Shown here one piece after another: positions 55,767-64,000 of a stretch of DNA of 64,000 bases. This DNA is from Cryptomeria japonica (lineage: Eukaryota; Streptophyta; Pinopsida; Cupressales; Cupressaceae). The stretch's first letter is position 1. The number at the start of each line of letters is the position of its first letter. Both the position numbers and the translations under genes were made by a program. The notes under the pieces were generated by a model. It had not been told where the DNA came from, did no database searches, and saw only the letters and a list, made by a program, of their open reading frames with translations. Where the stretch lies: NCBI RefSeq assembly GCF_030272615.1, contig NC_081405.1:159792317-159856316 (forward strand), read 5' to 3'.

Positions 55767-56670
55767 TGTTGGAATTTGTATAAAGATTGCATTAATGATA
55801 TGTTATGTTGTCATTGATGTTAATTGAACCAGTAATGGTATTTATGATATTGTTGATATTATTGTTGTTATTGATATTGCCTTGTAACCAGTAGGAAGAG
55901 CTTTGAGGAAGATGTTGTAAATCAGTATGTAAGTTTGTGAGTTGAACCAGTAAACCAGTGTATAAGGTTAAAACCCTTTCTATGCAATGTAACCAGTAAA
56001 CCCTACCAGTTGTTTTTGTTAAACCCTAACCAATCAAGTTTGTTGGTTTAAGATCTAATGATGAGCGGTAATGATAGTGACATGTGTGATCATTGTATGA
56101 GGATAAGTTCAGATTGTTTTGGCGTGTTTGTTTGATTGTCTAGGTAATGAGAAAAGTGGATTGCATCTAATGCATAACACGTGATGAGTTACAAGTCCGA
56201 TGAAGCGGTGATCATGGAGCGGTCGGAATTTTCTTGAAGAATGTGTATAAATTGTTATGTAAATCCAATGGTCACACTTGAACTGATTTGTTTGTAATCT
56301 CTATGAGAGAATTAGGTTTTTGTTGTGTTACCGACCTAATTTATTTGTATTTAAGGTCGATGAAGTTGTTTGTAAAGTTGTTGGCAAAGGGTGAATTCAC
56401 AAAGGTGGTTCCCACTTTTGCCAACAAAGGAATTTGGTGAAAGTGGGAACTTTGATTTTCTCGGTGTTCGAGTGAAATAGCATTGTTCGCTCGGACTACC
56501 CCTGGGAGTCTGAGTGAACCCAACTGCAAACCTGGGTTCGCTCGAACCACGAGTGACTTTTGGGTTCGAGCGAACCCACCTTAATATTATTATTTTAATG
56601 GGTTCGAGCGAACCCCCCATTCGCTCGAACCCTTTTTCAGTTAGGGTTTTTTTAAAATTTATAAATAACG
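55767..56670 (+). mobile_element. LTR-like sequence starting TGTTGGAATTTG
   Basis: TG start after GACAAG, several AACCAGTAA repeats (about 55,830-56,000), a promoter-like TTTATAAATAACG near 56,658 and TTCGAGCGAA palindromes. This is the character of a plant copia-type LTR. The 3' end, primer site and partner LTR were not found. Confidence 0.35.
56465..56635. repeat. Cluster of GGGTTCGAGCGAACCC palindromes
   Basis: The palindrome or its half (GGTTCG / CGAACC with central AGCG or CTCG) appears about seven times, perfectly at about 56,572-56,587 region and near 56,600-56,632, where two copies face each other. Confidence 0.7.
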
Positions 56671-56924
56671 AAAATGACAGTTAAAAGGTCATTATCAAAT
56701 TTGTCTTTTTCTATCTGGTGGGGGTTGGATCAAACCAGTCGTCAGCATCACGTCACCGAGCTTTGTCTGCAGCAGCTAGCATCTTTCCTATTTCAGTTTT
56801 CGACCTTTATTATATCAGGTGCACAAAATAACCCTTTGTTTGGTTTAATAATATCTTTTTTTATTAAATTTGTAAATAATTTGTTTGTTAATTTATTTTT
56901 TTAATTAAATAATTGTATATAGTT

Positions 56925-57010
56925 ATTGTTTTTCAACATTTTAGAAAAATGTTTGATAATTTATTGTTTTTCATTATTTTAGAAAAATGTTTGATAATTT
57001 AATGTTTTGA
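56925..57010. repeat. Short direct repeat ATTTTAGAAAAATGTTTGAT
   Basis: Two copies about 45 bp apart in AT-rich DNA; a third weaker one near 57,070. Confidence 0.6.
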
Positions 57011-57274
57011 CTGAAATGTGTCAATTTGTTTTTAAAATTACATAATTGTATAGATGTATATTTTTTTCAACATTTTAAAAAATTGTTATGAAATACATAG
57101 AAAACTAAGGTAGTAAATCAGAACTTAGAAAAACATTAGCAAAAAGAGAAAATTAGAAAAATGTTGCAAACGTAAATATAATAAATTAAACGTTAGAAAA
57201 ATTAATAAATTTTAATTTAAATAAACATTAGAAAATTTAGATAACAAATTTAAACAAATTAGACAAAATAAATT

Positions 57275-60241
57275 TCCTCTACAATGTGACCCATTTTCAC
57301 ATCCTATTACATGCACAACATGACCCCTTAAGACCACATATGCCCTAATGACACTATACGTTCCCTTAGGAGGTCATAGAGGATCACATATAACATACTA
57401 GTGTACATGTATGACATTCCCTTTAGGATCACATCTAGTGTCCTAAGGGGTCATACGTGGTCCTAAGGGGTCACACATGTGTTATAACACATGCGTGACC
57501 CCTTAGAACCGCATAGGATCACATAGTGTCCTAAGGGGTCATATGTGGTTCTGAGGGGTCATATGACATTCCCCTTAGGATCACGTAGTGTCCTAAGGGG
57601 TCATATGTGGTCCTGAGGGGTCATGCATGTGTTATAACATATGCATGACCCCTTAGAACCGCATATGACCCCTTATAAAATCCTAGTGTGAACGACATAC
57701 CCCTTAGTCCTTCACATAGTGTCTTAAGGGGTCGTATGTTGTCCTAAGGGGTCACGCATGCATTAACACATGTGTGACCCCTTAGTAGGTCACATATGAC
57801 CCCTTATAACATCCTACTATACATATGACATTCCCCTTAGGATCATATAGTGTCCTAAGGGGTCATATGTGGTTAGAACCACATATGACCCCTTATAAAA
57901 TCCTAGTGTGAACGACATACCCCTTAGTTCATCACATAGTGTCTTAAGGGGTCGTATGTGGTCCTAAGGGGTCATGCATGCATTAACACATGCGTGACCC
58001 CTTATAACATCCTACTATACATATGACATTCCCCTTAGGATCATATAGTGTCCTAAGGGGTCATATGTGGTTAGAACCACATATGACCCCTTATAAAATC
58101 CTAGTGTGAACGACATACCCCTTAGTTCATCACATAGTGTCTTAAGGGGTCGTATGTGGTCCTAATGGGTCACGCATGCATTAACACATGCGTGACCCCT
58201 TAGTAGGTCACATAGGACCCCTTATAACATCCTACTATACATATGACATTCCCCTTAGGATCACATAGTGTCCTAAGGGGTCATATGTGGTCCTAAGGGA
58301 TCATGCATGTGTTATAACATATGCATGACCCCTTAGAACCGCATATGACCCCTTATAAAATCCTAGTGTGAAGGACATACCCCTTAGTCCATCACATAGT
58401 GTCTTAAGCAGTCGTATGTTGTCCTAAGGGGTCACGCATGCATTAACACATGCGTGACCCCTTAGTAGGTCACATATGACCCCTTATAACATCCTACTGT
58501 ACATATGACATTCCCCTTAGGATCATATAGTGTCCTAAGGGGTCATATGTGGTTAGAACCACATATGACCCCTTATAAAATCCTAGTGTGAATGACATAC
58601 CCCTTAGTTCATCACATAGTGTCTTAAGGGGTCGTATGTGGTCCTAAGGGGTCACGTGTGACCCCTTAGTAGGTCACATATTACCCCTTATAACATCCTA
58701 ATATACATATGACATTCCCCTTAGGATCATATAGTGTCCTAAGGGGTCATATGTGGTTAGAACCACATATGACCCCTTATAAAATCCTAGTGTGAACGAC
58801 ATACCCCTTAGTTCATCACATAGTGTCTTAAGGGGTCGTGTGGTCCTAAGGGGTCATGCATGCATTGACACATGTGTGACCCCTTAGTAGGTCACATATG
58901 ACCCCTTATAACATCCTACTGTACATATGACATTCCCCTTAGGATCATATAGTGTCCTAAGGGGTCATATGTGGTCCTGACCCATTAGAACCACAAATGA
59001 CCCCTTATAAAAACCTAGTGTGAACAACATACCCCTTAGTTCATCACATAGTGTCTTAAGGGGTTGTATGTGGTCCTAAGGGGTCACGCATGCATTGACA
59101 CACATGTGTGACCCCTTAGTAGGTCACATATGACCCCTTATAACATCCTACTATACATATGACATTTCCTATGTGTCCTAAGGGGTCATATGTGGTCCTG
59201 AGGGGTCGCGCATGTGTTATAACACATGCATGACCCCTTAGTAGGTCACATATAACCCCTTATAACATCCTACTATACATATGACATTTCCTATGTGTCC
59301 TAAGGGGTCATATGTGGTCCTAAGGTCTCACGCATGCATTAACACATGCGTGACCCCTTAGTAGGTCACATATGACCCCTTATAACATCCTACTGTACAT
59401 ATGACATTCCCCTTAGGATCACATAGTGTTCTAAGGGGTCATATGTGGTCCTGAGGGGTCATGCATGTGTTATAACATATGCATGACCCCTTAGAACTGC
59501 ATATGACCCCTTATAAAATCCTAGTGTGAACAACATACCCCTTAGTCCATCACATAGTGTCTTAAGGGGTCGTATGTGGTCCTAAGGGGTCACGCATGCA
59601 TTGACACACATGCGTGACCCCTTAGTAGGTCACATATGACCCCTTATAACATCCTACTATACATATGACATTTCCTATGTGTCCTAAGGGGTCATATGTG
59701 GTCCTGAGGGGTCACGCATATGTTATAACACATGTGTGACCCCTTAGTAGGTCACATATGACCCCTTATAACATCCTACTATACATATGACATTTCCTAT
59801 GTATCCTAAGGGGTCATATGTGGTCCTAAGGGCTCACACATGCATTAACACATGTGTGACCCCTTAGTAGGTCACATATGACCCCTTATAACATCCTACT
59901 GTACATATGACATTCCCCTTAGGATCACATAGTGTCCTAAGGGGTCATATGTGGTCCTAAGGGGTCATGCATGTGTTATAACATATGCATGACCCCTTAG
60001 AACTGTCTATGACCCCTTATAAAATCCTAGTGTGAATGACATACCCCTTAGTCCATCACATAGTGTCTTAAGGGGTCGTATGTTGTCCTAAGGGGTCACA
60101 CATGCATTAACACATGTGTGACCCCTTATTAGGTCACATATGACCCCTTATAACATCCTACTATACACATATGACATTCCCCTTAGCATCATATAGTGTC
60201 CTAACATATGACATTCCCCTTAGGATCATATAGTGTCCTAA
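57275..60241. repeat. Foldback satellite of TAAGGGG/CCCCTTA inverted repeats, 3 kb
   Basis: Almost the whole interval is made of TAAGGGGTCAT and its reverse complement in alternating orientation. A marker, CCCCTTATAAAATCCTAGTG, recurs near 57,670, 57,888, 58,088, 58,350, 58,570, 58,775, 59,510 and 60,013, giving higher-order units of about 200-260 bp, some longer. Strong dyads recur in the units: 19-bp arms TAAGGGGTCATATGTGGTT with a 2-base loop (57,856-57,895 and three more), GGTCACGCATG...CATGCGTGACC, and CCCCTTAGGA...TCCTAAGGGG. The transcript or single strand would fold into many hairpins. No ORF. Confidence 0.95.
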
Positions 60242-60526
60242 GATTTAAATATACACGTGTTAGATCTCTCTATTCTTGAATTTTTTATGTATGTCAAAGA
60301 GTTAAATATGTACACGTGTTAGATCTCTCTATCTCTCTAAAATATATGTTATCTCTAGATCTGAAATATATGTTCTCTCTCTCTCTCACTAAAATATTTG
60401 AAATTTTTACATGTATTTTTTGAAAATGAAAATGATCTCTCTCTCTCATGAAGGTTTATATTTATATAATCTCTCTCTCTCTGTGCTTACGTATTTATTT
60501 TAACTTTATGACATGTACCTAGATAG
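60242..60526 (+). promoter_or_regulatory. Promoter-like region with duplicated ACACGTGT and CT tracts
   Basis: ACACGTGTTAGATCTCTCTAT appears at about 60,253 and 60,311 (G-box core CACGTG). Then come CT microsatellite tracts and a TATTTATATAAT box near 60,452-60,463. The ATG of the next gene is at 60,527. The arrangement suits a plant promoter but is unproven. Confidence 0.45.
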
Positions 60527-62492
60527 ATGGCATCTTAGGATATACCTTCGCAAGCTCCTGATCAGGATCCACCTGTGCAGGCTCCACATCAAGAGCCACC
60601 ACACCAGGATCCTCCACATCAGGATCCCCCCTTGCCCAACATTGCTACTATTTTTCATTACAGTGATCAAGAGTTACATAGGTTGAGGGCCATATTAGAT
60701 GACCCTCGTACTGATGGCATGTACAAGAGTACATGCACGTCCATTTTTTACAGTTTGCAAACATTGAGGGACCGCTTAGTATCTCATACCTCATTCTCAC
60801 CTAAGGTTATAGAGGATATATATAGACAATTGAGGAGTGAGGTGAGGGGTCCTCATTCTTTTGCTGATGTGGTGGGGATGGTCTCGAAGGAGACCATCAA
60901 GGAGAGATGCTTCCCATAATATCAGGAGAAGAGTAAGGTGAGGGGATATCAGGTTATCAGATGTATCGACCCACAGGTCGCATCACTAATTTACCCACGA
61001 TTCTTAGTTGTCCATGGTCGTTATCCTAATAATGACTAGATACCATTATACTTTGCACAGTAGGTATTTGTTGAGGTTCATTGTCAGATGAAACCAAACT
61101 ACCTTGATATTATAGGATATTATGGACAGGGGAGGGGCAGGATTGTTGATAGAGATGCATATCGTAGGCGTGATAGAGCTCCGCCTAGACATAGGGACCT
61201 TGTTGGCCAGAGATTTCCTGCAGTAGTCCCAGCCATGGCACCCATAGCGGATCACATTGTGATTGCTTCTCAAAGAGAAGCAATTGATAGGATTGGACAG
61301 ATTGTAACAGTAGCAGCCACCATATCTTCTGACAAGGTGGGCAGATATATGATGAGTCAACCACATTCATGATCATCCACAGATCATGCATCTTCTAGTC
61401 ATGGGGGGGCTTCAAATTCAGATGATCGGTATATTTTTGTTGGCATCCCCTCCCGAGATGAGGTAGCAGCTATAGTCGGAGGTAGTAGACATGTACAGAT
61501 GTCACAATATTTAGCCAAGGACCTACTACATGCTTATAGTTTTATTTCATCTTGACTTGGGATACCATTGGCTGATGTTAGAGAGGAGATTCTTAAAGAT
61601 GGTTAGGCTACAACGACATTGACGCATACCCCGAGGTAGTCACAACATTCTCATCACTCTATGCATGCTTCAGGCACTAACCCACCTACAGATCACTCTA
61701 TTGCTGCAGAGGAGGAGCTACGAGCTGATCAAGTCCATATCATAGATGAGGGCCGGTTGGATTTGTTTGAGGAGGAGATACAAGCTGATTAGGTCCATAT
61801 CATAGATGAGGTTTTGGACTCATTTGAGGATCGGCTGAGAGATTTAAGCCATACTGGATTTATGGACATGCTACTACAGTCAAACACTTCATCCACGATG
61901 CCCACTCATCTAGTTAGCCCCTTGCACTCCTCAGTGATACGTACAACTAGAGAGAGATATGCAAGCATGAGTGATGTTGTTGATATGATCACGGGACAGG
62001 ATCAGACTATACAGCCTACTCCAGGTGATACGCAAGTATGTACATGTACATGTGCATTTAAATTTTTAGAAGATATGTATACATGTTGCAAATTTGTAGG
62101 ATAAATCTATATATATAGATCATGTTTAATAAATAATCTAGAGTTCTAAGTTTTAATTTGTAGATCATTTAAATTGATCGTGGACTAATCCTTAAATTGA
62201 CAGTTAGCTCATGTCACTCCTTCCTTGAGCTCTGAGCATGTGCGTAGGACAGATTCTTTAGATGTTGTTAGTGTACATGTTAGTTATGGTTTTTGGTACA
62301 TATATGTACATGTATGTATGTAAATGCACGTTACAATTTATATTTAAATTTTTATTTAACTCTACTTGGATTTGATGTACATGCACGTCTAGAGAGATAG
62401 ATATATTATATTTAATATTTAAATAAATTCTACTTTTGCAGGACTCCCCCTCAAATGGTCGCTCAGTTCGTAGCCGACATGATCCCTGTTGA
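60527..62492 (+). pseudogene. Unknown spliced gene, decayed
   Basis: ATG at 60,527 begins MAS, then TAG, then a Gln/Pro/Asp-rich repeat (HQDPPHQDPP). A helical block, YSDQELHRLRAILDD and SPKVIEDIYRQLRSEVRG, is followed by an Arg-rich block (AYRRRDRAPPRHRD), then AIDRIGQIVTVAATISSD, Ser/His-rich sequence and EDRLRDLSHTGFMD. Introns are suggested by ACGCAA|GTATGT (62,035), TTGACAG|TTAGC (near 62,203), CAT|GTTAGT (near 62,279) and TTTTGCAG|GACTCC (near 62,442). The joined last exon ends VRSRHDPC. In-frame stops are mostly TAG (60,536; 61,038; 61,061; 61,603; 61,637; 61,790), others TAA or TGA. Family not recognised; possibly transposon-associated. It converges on the gene at 63,454. Confidence 0.45.
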
Positions 62493-62564
62493 TTTGCTCC
62501 AGACTTTATAGCTCATTTACATTTATCTTTTTATATACTTTTATATTGTATATATTCATGCACG

Positions 62565-63080
62565 TACATGGAGATTAGACTCTAGATTATACTTTATACC
62601 TGGTTTGTGTTTGACTCTAGATTATACTTTATACTTTATACACGGAGTTTAGACTCTAGATTATACTTTATAAGTTTTATACATGTTTGATTATATTAGA
62701 TTTATACATGTTTGATTATATTAGATTTATACATGATGTTTGATTAGATTAGATTTAAATACATGTTTGATTAGATTGTATATTTCATGCATGTACAACG
62801 AAGTTTAGACTCTAGATTATACTTTATACCTGGTTTGTGTTTGATCAGATTATACATGTTTGATTATATTAGATTTATACATGTTTGATTAGATTAGATT
62901 TAAATACATGTTTGATTAGATTGTATATTTCATGCATGTACAATGAAGTTTAGACTCTAGATTATACTTTATACCCGATTAGTGTTTGATCAGATTATAC
63001 ATGTTTGATTATATGAAATGTATTTCAAACAAAAGAGTATGTATGACTATACATGTTTGATTTTCAAACAAAAGAGTATG
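62565..63080. repeat. Tandem repeat, period about 143 bp
   Basis: AGACTCTAGATTATACTTTATA begins at about 62,575, 62,611, 62,648, 62,808 and 62,951 (block split as AGACTCTAGATT and ATACTTTATA), with ATACATGTTTGATTAGATT units between. The last two copies are 143 bp apart. It separates the two converging genes. Confidence 0.8.
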
Positions 63081-63453
63081 TATGAAATGAACAAACTAAA
63101 CTTAATAGGTCATGTATTGAATAGTTCACATGGTATGTGAGCTTCTAGGTATGTATATTGTAGTTAAATAGTTCACAACATGTACATGTCCTAATTACAA
63201 ATGTCCTAATTCCATATTAAATATCAATTTTACAAATGTACATATTACATTCTAATTTAAATATGCATTTTTTTATTAAATACAAATACAATTACATACA
63301 ATTAAACATGCACATTTAAACATGTAGATGTACTTGAATTAACTTTGAATACAACCTAATTTGATATAATGTATTAATAAACTTAAAAAATATTTATTCT
63401 TTACTTTCAAAACAAGTTAAGAGATCTAGAATTTATCTTGAGTACATTAAAAT

Positions 63454-63974
63454 TCAATTCATGTGGGCTGAACCACATGTGTACTTTGGATTACTAAATG
63501 TATATATAGTCCATACCACATCAAGTGGTTCACAACGCTCTTTAATAATACTTAATATTTTGTCATGATCTTCACTATCTAGTCTCCACTTTTGAGACCA
63601 CCCTCGACGTGGAACTATTTGAAGAATTAGGCCAACAGCAATGACCAAGTGACTATACTGATATACCTTGTTGTCAATTTGGTATTCAGTGAAATGAATC
63701 CCATGTTGAACAATTTTAACTTGTTTGAAATATGTCCCTTGCACTACAACTGATCCTGCATGTACATGTATATAAGAAACGTGAGAAATTAAAAATTTCC
63801 ACATAAGCGATTTGTACATGTACATATTCAAATCAGAACTCAAACCTGTGGGAAATGACATTCCATCACTCATCTCAGATTTTGATAACTTCTTTCTCTC
63901 TTCTGTGCAACGCAATAAATAATAACTAACACCTTCTATATTTCCATCTTCTGCTATGACTGCAAAAATATCTC
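63454..63974 (-). CDS. Unknown gene, last exons (runs off the right edge)
   Basis: On minus an acceptor AAATTGCAG| opens an exon at 63,974: GDIFAVIAEDGNIEGVSYYL, LRCTEERKKLSKSEMSDGMS, ending CCCACAG. A 90-bp intron (63,845-63,756; GTTTGAGT to CATGCAG) separates it from the last exon, GSVVVQGTYFKQVKIVQHG, then YQIDNKVYQYSHLVIAVG, IPRRG-like IVPRRGWSQKWRLDSEDHDK and a stop at 63,454. The intron length is a multiple of three and has no stop, so it may also be retained. There is no internal stop, unlike its neighbours, which suggests a recent or conserved gene. I do not recognise the family; repeat-associated plant ORFs are the likeliest source. The 5' part is outside the window. Confidence 0.6.
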
Positions 63975-64000
63975 CTGCAATTTGACACAAGTTAAATAAA

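Noticed and set aside
57275-60241. TAAGGGG/CCCCTTA repeats as interstitial telomere sequence
   Set aside because: The plant telomere unit is TTTAGGG; the motif here alternates in orientation within a 200-260-bp unit and is not a 7-bp tandem array.

Overview
This is a plant nuclear DNA window made almost entirely of transposable elements at different stages of decay. The evidence is nested LTR retrotransposons of the Ty1-copia, chromovirus and Tat-like Ty3-gypsy types, a plant L1-type LINE with DUF4283-like ORF1 and a C-terminal RNase H, a tRNA-derived SINE, a hAT-like transposase relic, a plant-mobile-domain (PMD) gene, GT-AG introns and CT/GA-rich AT-rich spacers. I see no single-copy housekeeping gene, rRNA, CRISPR or bacterial feature. 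The nesting depth and number of old elements suggest a large seed-plant genome, plausibly a gymnosperm; that is inference.

Layout. 1-11,003: a hAT-like pseudogene, then the 3' end and 3' LTR of a copia-type element. That LTR is split by a 9.15-kb LINE (1,716-10,870, minus strand, 18-bp target duplication). An intact 191-codon ORF of unknown function lies in the LINE's long 3' region. 11,004-19,300: a broken unknown ORF (called H2 here), an LTR fragment with a tRNA-Trp primer site on the minus strand and a SINE inside it, then AT-rich debris. 19,350-31,340: a broken unknown gene (H1), minus strand, interrupted at 20,807-28,758 by a chromovirus complex. That complex has three 760-bp LTRs, one of them inverted, and is flanked by GAGAG. 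31,370-38,050: a palindromic repeat cluster, AT-rich sequence and a foldback element.

38,055-56,700: a copia LTR fragment on minus, interrupted by a further gypsy LTR (38,710-39,740, TGGCGCC-type primer site). That in turn is interrupted by a Tat-like element at 41,503-53,821. This last element has an uninterrupted 1,848-aa polyprotein with protease, RT, two RNase H domains and integrase but no recognisable Gag. It carries a three-exon PMD gene antisense near its 3' end. Its two flanking LTRs are dissimilar, yet both sides carry the same 5-bp duplication, ACTAC. 57,275-60,241: a 3-kb satellite built of inverted repeats around TAAGGGG/CCCCTTA. 60,242-64,000: a decayed, apparently spliced gene on plus and, converging on it, a better preserved spliced gene on minus that runs off the window; neither is recognised.

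Most likely to repay study are the dissimilar-LTR Tat-like element with its Gag-less polyprotein and antisense gene, the chromovirus complex with a U3 end at both borders, the foldback satellite, and the unknown ORF carried at the LINE 3' end. In-frame stops across the decayed genes are strongly skewed to TAG, which fits deamination of methylated cytosine. All coordinates and repeat comparisons were read by eye without alignment software.
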